64,000 nt of DNA from Adineta ricciae (lineage: Eukaryota > Rotifera > Eurotatoria > Adinetida > Adinetidae): assembly GCA_905250025.1 (NCBI GenBank), contig CAJNOJ010000314.1, positions 48,753 through 112,752 on the forward strand, written 5' to 3'. Made by a program: the position numbers and the translations under genes. The notes beneath the pieces are model-generated. The model saw only the letters and a program-made list of their open reading frames with translations, was not told the origin of the DNA and did no database searches. Below are positions 21,190 to 33,323 of this stretch, in pieces. How positions within the stretch are numbered: position 1 is the first letter of the stretch; every line of letters begins with the position of its first letter.

Positions 21190-22963
21190 CTGCGAAAAGA
21201 TCTGACTTATGACATGCAAGTAAACTAATGAAAACTGAATTCAGATTAGATCTTTTCACTAAATAAATGTTTAATTCGTTCTTGAATAAAAATAAAACTG
21301 TCAAAAACGCGTCATCTGTCAAATATAAGCAGATCAAGTCACAGGATATATACGAATAGATTTCAATGTTAACCCTGTTGTACAAGATGACTTGCTCGAT
21401 GAAATGAAGTGTTTCTATATGAGATATAATCCGTAGAGACTATTTTGTTTCTATTGTAGCATTTTGTATATTAATGTACATCAAAGGAAAGCTACTTTAT
21501 GATCTAATCTGCGATTCAATCTAAAAATAATGGAAACGATCGACGTAATGCCTACGTCAACATGCGAGATAATTAGTTTTTTTTATAGAACTTTTCTCGT
21601 GATCATTTTGACTACACGGATGAGTTTCACTGCAACTGTTTCAACAGGACAAATATTGGTATATGAACGTGTATTCTTTCAGATATCTTTTGTAGAAAAA
21701 CTATCCTCTAGTTAAAAGTTTTTACTCGCATAAGTTCTCTATAGTATGCTAGTATTTTGATCAGCATTAGTTTCTAAGTAGCTGAAAAATGAATTGACAA
21801 CATGATACATGCACACATATATATTTCATGTTAATGATTCGATAGACCAAATAAACCAAAAATAGACAGAGAAATAATTATCCTCTGACGTCTTTCTCAA
21901 CAAAAAAGTAGATCAGTGTGAAAATAGTACCACTATACAAAAAACTATACTTAAATGAATTTCCGTCCATAAAAATAATTCCGTATCGAATGGTAGTATT
22001 TTTATTGATGGGAAAACTTGTATATAATTCTTTTGTTTTGTGATGCCAACTTCACATTGATAAAAAGCAATTAATACATCATTTTTGTGGTTATTCTTTT
22101 TCAGTTACGCCTTTAAGTCGATTATAAAATGTCCTCAACATAGGAAAGTCATAGTCTACAATTAAGATTGTACTGTTTTATTTTATCAGTCATCTTCTAT
22201 TTTTACTAAGCAATGGAATTTATCGCTAATTTGTAATGTTTGCTGCTTCGTCAACAATCGAAGCGTTGTCTTTCTGAGTATGCTCGCCGATTAATCAAAA
22301 CTAGTTACATAGTGACACTCTGTTTTCCAGAAGAAAACATCCGATTGAGCCATTTTGAAAGCTTTTGTCATATGCTAAAAGTGAGTGATGATCTTATTAC
22401 TAGACAGATTATATAGAGATAATGTTTAGAGCTTCTCACAGCAATAACGCTATAATGTAATAAGCTTACATCACATGTTGAAAGACTAGATAAATAAAGT
22501 ACCAAAGAATTTGTCTGTTAGGAGAGTGGTGGAATGCAACATCGTCATGTGTTTATATCGCGTGTCTAGATAATCCTTTAAGAGTGTTTTCTTCATCTCT
22601 ATTAACTGAAAGGACAAAGTCAAATTTTGTAAAGCAAGACGAACGACGTTTCATACACTCGATCTCCTTTTAGATTGTCTCTGAGTGTGTTTTTCTCAGA
22701 CAAACGTCAACTGTCATGTTTGACTACTCACACAAAAGCAGTAAGAACGAGTAGAACAGAGAGATTGTCTGTTAATCTTGTTTTTCAAGGGGAAAAACAA
22801 TCTAAAAGTATACTGAAAAACCTATGATGAGAAAATGACACTTTGCAATACTTGACGGTAAGAGTCAAGATGAAGAAGAATAGCACTCCTATGTCACTCT
22901 TTTTTTGTGATGCGGATGTTTGTTGAATAAAGAACTCTGTCGTCATAATTTAGATTTTTCATT
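21190..22963. other. Intergenic region, copy 2
   Basis: Matches 6464-8309 except near 21745-21975, where unrelated sequence replaces the inverted repeat and following stretch of copy 1, and at an additional segment near 22160-22260. The rest is conserved up to the receptor start. Confidence 0.5.
21530..21715 (+). CDS. Short conserved ORF, copy 2
   Basis: Starts METIDVMPTST like the ORF at 6803 and keeps its hydrophobic segment, but runs 11 codons longer because the first stop is lost. No family recognised; it could be a relic or a first exon. Confidence 0.25.
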   Translation: METIDVMPTSTCEIISFFYRTFLVIILTTRMSFTATVSTGQILVYERVFFQISFVEKLSSS

Positions 22964-23977
22964 ATGTCGACATTCGGCAATCTTACGACGACGACAACGA
23001 TCGCTCCCTATATTCCAACGAGCCGACCTGTTCAGTTCAGTATCTTATTAACAATTGCAATTTTTTCCCTACCGTGTTCAATTTTTGTTCTTCATCACTT
23101 CTTATCAACGAAAACGCTCTATCGTGCTGCCAACAATCATGTCATCATTCTTTTACTTATTAGCAATTGTCTTCAAACTCTAACCGATGTACCAGGGCAG
23201 CTTAGTTACTATATCCTAGGTGTAAATCGGCCTCTGACGCTCAGCTATTGTTATTACTTTTATTTTATTGATTTCTATTTATTTACAACCTGCTTTTTAC
23301 TTTTGACGTGGTCCTCATTCGAACGGCATATTCTCATTTTCCATATATATGTCTTCAACACACATCGTAAACGTGTGGCTTATCATTATATACCTTTGAT
23401 GATTTGCGTAACTTATCCAATGATTTATTACGTTTACTTTATATTTTTCTACCCATGTGAAAATTACTATGATGAATATACATCATACTGTGTTCCAGCT
23501 TGTTATTTGAGAACAAATGCTATGATGGCTTTGTATGAGCAGATTGCTCACGGTTTTGCATTGATGCTGCTGATTTTCATTTTTAATGTTTTATTATTTA
23601 TTCGAGTTGTTCAGCAAAAGGCTCGAATGGGCAGACAAATGACGTGGAAGAAGAATCGTAAAATGGCAGTGCAATTATTCAGCATGTGTTTCTTATTTCT
23701 TTTGACAAATGGTGGTTACTTCGTCGTTCAAATAGGACAAATGTTGTATGATCCAACTTTTGGAGTAGAATTTAGTCTATGGGCAATCCCGGTGGCTATG
23801 TGCATGCCACCACTGTTTCCTTTTGTATGTTTGAGCACTTTGGATGAATTACACGGAAAACTGAAAAGAGCAACTCCGTGTTGGAATCGTTGGGCCGTAG
23901 TACCTATTACAGGCACAGAATTACAACACTTGCCAACAACCACTTCGAGACGCCGTGATTATTTAAAAAATGGTTGA
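22964..23977 (+). CDS. Seven-transmembrane receptor, copy 2
   Basis: 337 residues, collinear with the receptor at 8310. The seven membrane segments and the ERH triplet after TM3 are unchanged. Differences cluster in the cytoplasmic tail after TM7, and a changed stop adds a few residues (DYLKNG in place of DF). Conserved membrane core with a drifting tail fits a functional receptor pair. Ligand unknown. Confidence 0.75.
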   Translation: MSTFGNLTTTTTIAPYIPTSRPVQFSILLTIAIFSLPCSIFVLHHFLSTKTLYRAANNHVIILLLISNCLQTLTDVPGQLSYYILGVNRPLTLSYCYYFYFIDFYLFTTCFLLLTWSSFERHILIFHIYVFNTHRKRVAYHYIPLMICVTYPMIYYVYFIFFYPCENYYDEYTSYCVPACYLRTNAMMALYEQIAHGFALMLLIFIFNVLLFIRVVQQKARMGRQMTWKKNRKMAVQLFSMCFLFLLTNGGYFVVQIGQMLYDPTFGVEFSLWAIPVAMCMPPLFPFVCLSTLDELHGKLKRATPCWNRWAVVPITGTELQHLPTTTSRRRDYLKNG

Positions 23978-25148
23978 GTACACGTCTGAGCTATCGATAT
24001 ATACTCGATTGATGTTGTTTTTGTGAGCTTAATCAGAGTCCGATTCATTTCTCTTTTATAGACATGAATTCCCTTTTTGTATGTTGTTTATATTTATACC
24101 ATTTCCGTTTTGATGTCGTTTTCGTCAAGTTCTTCGTTTACTATTCGATGTTAGTTACAAGAAATAAACATTATCGATCAATACACTAAAGAGAGAATTC
24201 TATATACCCTACACATAATTGATCTTGATCAATTTCGAATCGAAACGGATTCTGCAATATTTAACATTATAGAATAAAGCGATTATCCTGAGATTTATAA
24301 TTAACATATTTTACTTGTAAACGTCTATTAAAAATGTCGAACATGAAGAACAAAAGTGCCGCTAATTTTAGTGTATCTTAAAAGCGGATATGATCATTTT
24401 CACGATTACTTTAATATCGCTCTTCTGTGGTTGTTATATTTTCTTTGGATATTTTATAATATCACACTCTTCGATCCTGACTATCCTTTGGTTGTTAATC
24501 CTTACAAAGAATGATGGTTATAATTTCATTTTTTTTTCGACCGAATAGTAATGTGTCCACACATAAGCAAACAAGGAAACCAGCAACTTGTGTTTGTAAA
24601 ATATCTCTTCGCGTGAAAGAGAGTAATCGAAACAAAAGAGAAGTACTCAGAAAATATTGATTAGTATTTATGGGAACATAAGATGTCTTAGTCAGAGAAG
24701 AAAAATTTTTTCGTCATTTTGTTGCCGAAATTGGAGACGAGGAAAGTCATGTCGAACAAAACCTATTTACGCACTTTCTTGCACCGTGAAAGAAACGGGA
24801 TAAGCGAGAATAGGAGAGCATGAGAATGCTGAGCTAAAAGCTCTCATATGTTTTGAGAGAATAAGTGAAGAAATATTTACCTTACCTATCCTTTAAATGA
24901 ATGCAAGCTTTTTCTCGCATTGTGTTACAACGTCCAAAACATGTCACTACAGTAACATTGTTGCCGAAAAACACGTTTGTTTCATTCATCTCTGTGCACT
25001 ACTAATGCAATTTTCTATTTTGACAAACGCTTCGTTTTCTTTCTTCCTGAGAAAAGTTAAGTGCATTTCATTTTGAGTGGTAAAAGTACAAAGAAAATAG
25101 TCTTCAATCATTTCTGCATAGAACACATTTTTCGGTAATCACATTGAC
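23978..25148. other. Intergenic region, copy 2, with extra insertions
   Basis: Matches 9312-10105 but is about 380 bases longer, with added stretches at about 24230-24590 and 24670-24790. No gene seen in the insertions. Confidence 0.45.
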
Positions 25149-25947
25149 ATGAACAGTACTCTTTCTTCTTCGAGACCGATTGCGAAAAATCCACCAAAAC
25201 AATTAGAAATTACCAATATAACTCAACTAACCAATGTCTCAACAACAAGAAAATCCAAGTTTGTTTTTTATATCACTCGTTTATCTTCACCTATTTTTCA
25301 ACTACTTAGATGTTCCATTTCACGATGTATGTGCATTCAACTATTGATTCTATTGGCCCTTATTGCATTGGCAGCTTTGGTCATTCCCATTGTTGTCATT
25401 GTACTTGGTAAGTCTACAACAAAGTATTTTTCTTTCTCTCACTCGCTCATTACTTTATATTTCTTAGATGCGACTAGTTCAACTCGTAAGTGATCGACCT
25501 GAGATATTTTCTTGTAGTAATACATCATATTATCTTTCGATAGCATGTGCAGCTTCATACAGTGATACTTTCACGTATCTTGTAGTACCAACAACAGCTC
25601 AATGCACAACTTGGCAAACGTTTACAAGTAGTTTGAATTGTAAGAGTTATTCGAAAATGCACATCTATGGATCAAATGATGCCACAGGTGTGACTATAAC
25701 AGATTCATTTCTCGTTACTGAACTTGCCGCAGCTTTAAAATACAACGGTACCATTACTATTAATTCAAATGGAGCTGTTTGGAGTATCAATACATGTTGG
25801 GGTGGTTTTAGTATAAATTCGAATGGTGTCTGCTCTTGTAACGCAGGTTATGCTATTAGACCATGTGTGGGAAACGCCTACTGGGGAGGAATATCTGGTA
25901 CAACGTGTAATTCACAGTCACAAACTTTATCGCTTTATTTTGAATGA
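25149..25947 (+). CDS. Small single-pass membrane protein with Cys-rich ectodomain, copy 2 (three exons)
   Basis: Exons 25149-25407, 25468-25485 (18-nt microexon) and 25544-25947; 226 residues. Exon lengths are identical to those at 10106, while intron sequence differs. The hydrophobic segment and all ectodomain Cys residues are kept (CWGGFSINSNGVCSCNAGY near the end). Equal exon lengths in both copies are the main support for the splice model. Confidence 0.7.
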
Positions 25948-26939
25948 GAGTGAAGGTGTTATTTTGGGTGTGCATATTGATGAACTAAGTACATTATACT
26001 ATTAGAATGATAACTGTGTTTCATATGAAAGTATATATATATATAAATTATACAATAGATATACAAATAGTGTTGATATGGTTAGAAAACCGAGAGAAAA
26101 GTTGGAAAGATCGTCTAATCTATCTTGCTGTTCGATTTCACTTACAACAAACCGAACTCCTATCTATATGTCGTCCTAATTCTGCAAGAGTGAACATCCA
26201 TGTTGTGAAAGAAGATACCCAAAATGTGTACTCCAACATGCATAATATGGATGTACGACACATAAGGAGGAAAAGCGAGATGTCAGACTTCACCTGTACT
26301 TCATTTGATTTCACGCAGAATGTGAAGTAGATGAAGACTAGCTTTTCTCCCCTTGTATCAGATGACCACGCTGTGGATTGAATAAAATCGAACATCAGCG
26401 TTCAAGAAAATGAAATATTGTGCATACTGGCATAGTATTGAATCGTAAGAATCTTTGTCAATGACAGCGAGTAATATTCAGGCATGTGCTGTAAGCAAGG
26501 CGTGATGTTAAAACATGTATAGTATAATATTTTGATATTATGAAATAGTCAGACTTCATTGGAAGAAAAACCTCAAGTAAAAACGCTCAAGAACAGAAGA
26601 AATGAATACGATGTAAAGAGTTTTAATTATTATTATATTTATTTATTCAAATTCGAGCAAATGATGCATTCTGTTAAAAAGTTTAAATCGGAAAACAGTG
26701 GTAAATTATGTGGTTTAACTTCCCAATGCTTTAGAACTCGCTGTGAATTATCATCTATAATATACAAACATAGAATAGCGAAAAAATTCTGTATTGATTT
26801 GACTGTAAGAAACCGTACGTTTGATTAGACTTTCGTGCAATCGATAATTAAAACAGTATCGATGAGACATTTTCTTGAGAATACATATTTTGTTTATTGA
26901 AAATGATCACATATTATACAGATGAAAGAAGTTAGTCTA
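25948..26939. other. Convergent 3' region, copy 2
   Basis: Matches 10907-11598 with an extra stretch at about 26200-26510. No gene seen. Confidence 0.45.
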
Positions 26940-28927
26940 TCATGTGAAAACATCAACACTGTATCGATCCTGAGAAATTTCTTCTAAAATCTTTGATGCT
27001 TCCTCTTCATCGCATTGTTTAACATCTTGAATGATTTTAACAAAACACGTTTTCACGGATGCACCGACTTTCCTTGCACTTCCACATGTATAAAAACGTG
27101 CACCATTACAATATAAATTCTTAATCTCATCCCGATCTTCCCATAATAAATCTTGTACATATCTTTTCTCACTGACCGTTTGACGAGAAAAAACAATTCG
27201 TAGTTTAACAGCGCCAAGTTTGGACCATTGATCGAGTTCATCAAAATATAAGTTATCATCCTGCGATCGCCACCCATAATAAACAACGGTTGGTCCAACT
27301 TTTCTGCCACATACTAATTGTGCTGCTCGCTCCTGAATAAAACCGCGAAATGGTGCAATGCCAGTTCCAGCTGCAATCAACACCATGGGTATCTTCGTAT
27401 CTTCTGGCGGATGAAATCGAGCATTACTCGTTCGAACGGCACAACTGATTCGATCACCTTCTTTCAAATTTCCTAAATAATTCGATGCTACACCAATATG
27501 CTGTCCTACTCCACTCAATGCAGGAGTGTTCAGTATATCAATTGTCAATGTAACAACTTCAGCATTCCACAATGGCGTTGAAGAGATGCTGTATTGACGA
27601 ACACGAAGTGATGGTAGCATGCGAAGGTATTGTGCGAATGAAAGTTCACATGATGGATATAATTCAAGTACATCCAATATACTTGCACGTTTGTTTAAAA
27701 CTTCGGTTTCATATAAATTTTCACNCATATAAATTTTCACCCAGATGAAGAAGTTGTTCTTGTTCTTTTTCATTTTTACATAATACTGCAAGAATTTCGA
27801 CTTGTTTTTTACTAATCGGTTGTGATAATTCTACATAACCACTGAGAATATCAAAAACACTGATTGGATTGTTAGTTGGAAAGAAAGTACTTGTCGAGGA
27901 TAGAATTCTGATTTGCGTATCTGTAGCTAAATTGAATCGTTTGAGAACGCGATACACAATTTCAATTGGATTTGATGGTAATATTGCAAGATAATCTCCA
28001 GTATGATAAGTTTGTCCTTTCGGAAGTTTAATTTCCAAATGTCGTATTGTCGGTGCAATGTCATTTGCTTGAACGAGAATTTTGTTTTCAAGAACAAAAC
28101 CAATATCCATTGTTATCTGCCCGAAATTTCTTTTCGAATTAACAATTTCAATTGAAAGTTTCTCTTCACTAATAACGTTTTCTTCACCCGTGTCTTTTCT
28201 TAACATTTGAAACAGATTTTCTTTCCAACTTTCAAACGCACCATAGAAATCTCCTCCAGCATCGCCTTGACCAAGTTCAATAATTCGCTTACCTCCGGCA
28301 TTTTCCAATAATTGATCAATATAAAGTGGTATCTTTTGATAAGTTTTTACCCAGTCATGATGACCAGCGCCGAAAATACCATAGTTTACACCTTCTAATT
28401 TTGGTTTTGATTCTAGATAAGCAACGAATTGTTTCGCATTTTCGCATGGTTTACCTTCATATGATGCTGTAATGATGATAACAGGTTGGTTAAGAGGAAG
28501 AGAACCCACAGCAGAATCAAGAGTAGATACAGTAGCATTATAACCATATAAGGGCGCTTCGGATGCTAATGTTTCTGCAAATGATTGACATGAACCAGAA
28601 TTACTTCCAAAAAGAATAACCATTGGTCGAAGATTTCTCGTGTCGTTCGATTTAGCTTTTTCGGATATGTTTTCCAATTGCTTAACATCTTTTCTCAACG
28701 AAATATCAATTTGTTGCCGCGATCGAACCCGTATTTTGAAACCTTCTGGTTTAATTGTCAATGTTTGTTTAATGCGAAGATTATACGATGGATCAACAAA
28801 TTCAAGATTGAAATGTTTCAAAATAAGCGCAATAGTTAGAAGACTTTCTTGCCATGCGAAAGGTCGGCCTATNTTTGACATTGCCGATTAAAAATGTTTC
28901 TTGAGGTTGTGGAATTGGTTTACTCAT
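26940..28927 (-). CDS. P450-reductase fusion, copy 2, interrupted at two sequence gaps
   Basis: Three pieces of the gene at 11599-14709 lie in order: the reductase C-terminal part (26940-27724), the rest of the reductase with the very end of the haem domain (27741-28872), and the first 18 codons (28874-28927). At the N at 27725 the same 15 bases stand on both sides, so this break is an unmerged overlap and not a frameshift in the organism. At the N at 28873 about 1.14 kb is absent, covering residues from about 19 to the haem-ligand Cys near 398. The frame on either side is open and similar to copy 1, with no other stop, so I regard the gene as incompletely assembled rather than dead. A real internal deletion cannot be excluded. 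Confidence 0.75.
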
Positions 28928-30061
28928 AACGGTCCGTTTAACGTGAGTAATCCTTCAAGAAAGATATGTTTTAAACGAGATGCACCTGAATCGTTGTTGA
29001 CAGAAGAAAAAACCTTGTTGAAAGTACACCTTTTCTGTTTTCTTATCATGGAGAATAACTAACAACACGTTCTTATATATAAATCATTCTTTGTCATGTG
29101 TGTTTGCATTGAGTACGAACGACGAGTTCGTACGAAGCGTACGTATACAAAGTGTGTGTACACGTGTATGAAAAATATTTCAACGTCGACACTCTTAGTC
29201 TCTATGAGTTTGCTTGGATGGATAAATAAGGAAACTACATGGTGCTCTACAACGTTCATTTTAGTGGTCAATTAGTTTTGACTAATTATTGATAGTTAAT
29301 TAACTAGCTGTCAACGAGACATCAAATATTAATACATGGGGTAAGGATTGACTGAAGAGTATAATCGATGTCAAAGAATTCAGATCTGAACTAGGTTATA
29401 ATTTCTTATTCACCTAGCTTCAACTTCTTCCTTTCGTTTTCTAAAATAGATGTTTTTCGGAGATCTTTTGTAGACAGTAATGAATGGGTTGTTTGTGAAT
29501 ATAGTAGTTTAAAAGCTTACATTATAATGTTTGTAATTGTTAAAGAACACCCGAATTCGTGCATATTAACAGTTTATTAAGAGAATAACGATAATTGAGA
29601 ATTTGATGAGACTTGATTTCATATCTAACTTTATTGGGATCGTTATCAGCGTGTGGTTAACAGCGGAAAATGTCGAAGTTCATCTATAGTCAAAGAAATT
29701 CCATCTGTTGATAATCTGAAAGTCAATCATTTAGCATTTGAAACATGAAAATCGCCAAAAAATTCGATGAATGGTGAAGAAAAAAATGTATGCATAAGCA
29801 AATCTTTTGTTGTGATTTATTGTGTTACAAAAAATTGTAAAAGAAAAGTGTTGGAGAAGAAGTTGATGAAATGAAATCATGTTATTCCATTGGTTTCTTC
29901 AATTTCTTCATCAAAGAAAATGATTTCATCCAAAACCATTTACAATGAAGTTCTTTTCTTACCGTCACTTAACGACCTCTGTTCTCTTCTTCTCTTGTGA
30001 ATATCATTGCAGGATGAATGAATGATGAAATTACAACTCTTTCTTTGTGTTATTTGAAGAG
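28928..30061. promoter_or_regulatory. P450 upstream region with TATA-like site and 8-bp dyad; spacer to the LRR gene
   Basis: On the minus strand a TATATAA-like site lies near 29068-29080, about 145 bases before the P450 start. A perfect dyad GTACGAAC-5-GTTCGTAC stands at 29113-29133, and both are conserved at 33370-33434. The remainder is AT-rich and matches 33229-34189 with indels. An acceptor-like ATTGCAG at about 30006-30012 could precede an upstream exon of the LRR gene. Confidence 0.4.
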
Positions 30062-31723
30062 ATGACTTGTATGTTGAATAAATTTCCTTGTGAAATTCTT
30101 CATTGTATTTTTGATTATTTTCATCCTGCTAATCTTTTCTACTCATTTGATCAAATTAATCCTGAAATCGATGAAATTCTTCATTCATATCAACGAATTC
30201 GATTGAATTTCAAGTTAACCCGTAAATCTGAATTTTTATTTCTTTGTGAAAATGTCTTGGCTGAACAAATTCAATTTTTATTTCTTTCAAATCAATTTGA
30301 AACTCCAAATCAAATTCAATCATTTCTTGCTTTGATTCCATTGATCAAATGTGTTCATCTTCAACATTTAACACTTTCTCATCTTGATGATCCCAAATTA
30401 TTCTGCTTAATTCTTTCTTATCTCGAGGAACATTCTCGACTTCGTTTTTTAGCGATTAAAAATTGTTCATTTGGATTAAATCAACGGATTAGTCGACAAA
30501 TCGTAGATGTTTTGATCACTTTATCTTCTTTGAAATATTTGACATTATTCGATAGTCGAGGATTGAAAAATCTTTGTCAATCATTGATGAAATTGACTCA
30601 TTTAACAATTGAATCTTGTGATACAACAGATCTCTCGCGAATTCTTCGATTTCTACCCAATTTAACACATTTCAATGTTGGTTTCTCGTCTGGACAACTG
30701 TCAATGATTGATTATTTTCCATCTCAATTGAAATCTTTACAAATCAAATCAAAAATTTGGATTTTATTTGAAGATTTAGAAAATCTTCTTTCACTGGTTC
30801 CTTCGCTTCAATCTTTTCTCTTAGAAACTAATGGTGATCATTCTTTACTCAATGGACAACGATGGAAAACATTAATAAAGGAAAAATTACAAAATTTAAA
30901 AGAATTTCACATTGATATTTCAGTTGACGAAAACACGATGAGTGGTGATGAAGTTTTAAATTTATTTCAAAATTCTTTTTGGACCAATGAAAAACATTGT
31001 GAAATAGGTTGTCTCATTTCAACTTCAAGTCAATCGTGTGTTCGAATCTTTTCTCTTCCTTATTTTTCACCTCGTCATCATTGGTTTCCATCAACAAATT
31101 TGGGTTTTTATGAATATTCTTTATCATCATTTCCATTCGATCAACATTACAAAGAATTGAACGTCTTTGATTGTTCGCAACACAATTCAATTTCTTCACG
31201 TTTTCCTCAAATAGAAACGTTGATTTTACAAGGTTCAACTCCTCAAATTGATGCATTGAAATCTATGGTGAATCTTTTCTCAGTGAAACATTTGAAAATT
31301 GAACCAATCGATGATTTATCTTCTGTAGCATTCGATGAAATTTTCTATTCAGCACCAAATCTCAATAAATTAACTTTGAAAAGTTCGACTTCACTCAAGC
31401 TCAATGGTTGTCGTCTATCGGAAAATGTCATTTATGAACAAATAAAGTGTTTAACAATAACAAATATCGTCGACGGAAATGATGTGGATGAAATCAGTCG
31501 TATATTTCCAAAAGTTGAACGAATTACTTTGTGCGGAAAAGAACGAGATGAGATTCTTCCAATTTTGACTCAACTTCAATGTTTAGTCAGTGCAAATATT
31601 CAATGGTCTCATCCAATGAAAACATCTACAGAAATCATAGACAAATATTTACAACAGAATCAAATTTGTAGTGATGGAACATATTATTTTCATTGGAATC
31701 AGTTGTATGTCTGGATGGATTGA
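30062..31723 (+). CDS. F-box-like / leucine-rich-repeat protein A, copy 1
   Basis: 553 residues from the ATG at 30062, the first ATG in the frame. The N-terminus (LNKFPCEILHCIFDYFHPANLFYSF) has the F-box pattern, a Pro-containing helix start followed by I-x-x-Y/F. The rest is a run of irregular leucine-rich repeats (for example LKYLTLFDSRGL, LTHLTIESCDTTDL, LTHFNVGFS), ending in a Trp-rich tail (HWNQLYVWMD). Such proteins usually select substrates for SCF ubiquitin ligases through the LRR part, and bdelloid genomes hold many. No membrane segment. The partner at 34190 is collinear over the full length. Confidence 0.65.
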   Translation: MTCMLNKFPCEILHCIFDYFHPANLFYSFDQINPEIDEILHSYQRIRLNFKLTRKSEFLFLCENVLAEQIQFLFLSNQFETPNQIQSFLALIPLIKCVHLQHLTLSHLDDPKLFCLILSYLEEHSRLRFLAIKNCSFGLNQRISRQIVDVLITLSSLKYLTLFDSRGLKNLCQSLMKLTHLTIESCDTTDLSRILRFLPNLTHFNVGFSSGQLSMIDYFPSQLKSLQIKSKIWILFEDLENLLSLVPSLQSFLLETNGDHSLLNGQRWKTLIKEKLQNLKEFHIDISVDENTMSGDEVLNLFQNSFWTNEKHCEIGCLISTSSQSCVRIFSLPYFSPRHHWFPSTNLGFYEYSLSSFPFDQHYKELNVFDCSQHNSISSRFPQIETLILQGSTPQIDALKSMVNLFSVKHLKIEPIDDLSSVAFDEIFYSAPNLNKLTLKSSTSLKLNGCRLSENVIYEQIKCLTITNIVDGNDVDEISRIFPKVERITLCGKERDEILPILTQLQCLVSANIQWSHPMKTSTEIIDKYLQQNQICSDGTYYFHWNQLYVWMD

Positions 31724-32154
31724 TTATCAACATTCGGAATAACAACATTAAAGAATATGAGAAGATTTCAGTTATTTTGTATATTTTTGCACTTTGAATA
31801 AATACGAGAAACTAAATAATCAGAAACGATGATCAATGGTAGAATGTCATTACAAAATTGAAAATGATATTTGACGAATAATTCGGCAATATGAACAGAA
31901 TCTTTCGATCAGCTTGTGGAAGAACACACAAGAATGGTTAAATCAAATACCAAAATCTAGAGGATCTTGGCGGCGAGTACTTCTATGAAGAGTAAGAAGT
32001 TGGGTTATATTTATAGTTTTCAAAACAAATGTAATCATCAGTTGAAAATGAAACATTTTCAAAAAGATTTCTTATCACAATCAAATAAATAAATAGAAAT
32101 TAAAGCGAATGTTATCTACCTTAACTGTGTTTCTATTTGGTTTCATCGTCAAAG
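31724..32154. other. Spacer between two LRR genes
   Basis: Contains an AATAAA-type signal near 31796 for the upstream gene and the AT-rich leader of the next. Conserved at 35852-36199. No gene seen. Confidence 0.4.
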
Positions 32155-33173
32155 ATGTTAACTCGACACATATTTTCTCTTCAAAGAAATAACGACGGGA
32201 AAGCATTGATTGCCGGCAATTGTCACATGAAAATAGATCGATTTCCAACAGAATTATTTCATCATTTATTTGAGTATTTTTGGGCTGATGAAATTCTTCA
32301 TTCATTTTCAAATCTTAATGATCGAATCGATTCAATTCTTAAATTTTATTCCGCATATCGAATCAATTTTCAATCTATTCGAAAATCCACCTTTCATCTG
32401 GTTTGTAAACAAATTCGACCTGAACAAGTGTTATCACTTGTAATCTCAGATGAAAACGATACAATTGGTCAATCGGAATTATTTTTATCCTATTTTCAAA
32501 TTGAACAATTCACAAATTTACGATCACTTTCTTTGATACATATGAAAAAGGAATCATTACACCGATTCTTACAAAATTTATCAAACCTTAAACAATTAGA
32601 TTCTCTTTCATTTGACAGTTCATATCGAAAGAGAATATTTACTGACATTAGCAGTACATCCATTGAAAATAATATTCCTATTCAGATCAATTTACCAAAA
32701 TATTATCCAGAACTATTACCCCGATTGAAATATTTCAGTACATGTTATTGGGATGAATTAACATCAATTGAATTTCGAAATCTACGTCAATTAAGATTAT
32801 ATTCATTTACATTTCATCGTGTGAATGAAATTCTTTATCATGCGCCTCAACTTCATTCTCTTACTTTGCTTCTCGAATATATTCGAGGTTTTCATCAAAT
32901 ACAATCATGTTCTTCATTACGAAAACTCACTTTGATCATTTCAAGTAAGAACTGAAACAAAAGAATATCAGTCAAATTCATCTATTTTCTCTTGAATTCA
33001 TATAGATACAGAAATATCCATGTATAACATTGAGCAACTTTTACAGAACTTTCCAAATTTAATCCATTTTGAAATCAAATGTTTGTCGAAATCAGTTGAT
33101 ATGAGTTTTGTTGATGGATATCGATGGCAACTAATCGCACAGTCATTTCTTTCTTTCAATTTCTTCTTTCATG
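32155..33173 (+). CDS. F-box-like / LRR protein B, copy 1, cut by a sequence gap
   Basis: Exon 1 is 32155-32944, the intron 32945-33005 (GTAAGA...ATATAG), and exon 2 starts at 33006. The frame is open until the N at 33174, where the sequence jumps to the P450 5' end. About 875 bases of exon 2 present in the copy at 36200 are missing. IDRFPTELFHHLFEYFWADEILHSF near residue 25 is the F-box-like part. The break coincides with the N and is most likely an assembly end. Confidence 0.65.
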
Positions 33174-33174
33174 N

Positions 33175-33323
33175 TTTGACATTGCCGATTAAAAATGTTT
33201 CTTGAGGTTGTGGAATTGGTTTACTCATAACGGTCCGTTTAACGTGAGTAATCCTTCAAGAAAGATATGTTTTAAACGAGATGCACCTGAATCGTCGTTG
33301 ACAGAAGAAAAAACCTTGTTGAA
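33175..33323. repeat. Third copy of the P450 5' end, identical to 14656-14804
   Basis: Encodes the first 18 residues of the P450 on the minus strand (start codon complement at 33226-33228) plus leader, with nothing of the gene body. It stands directly after the N at 33174 and continues into the P450 upstream region, so it marks where the contig ending at 14804 would continue. Confidence 0.8.
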
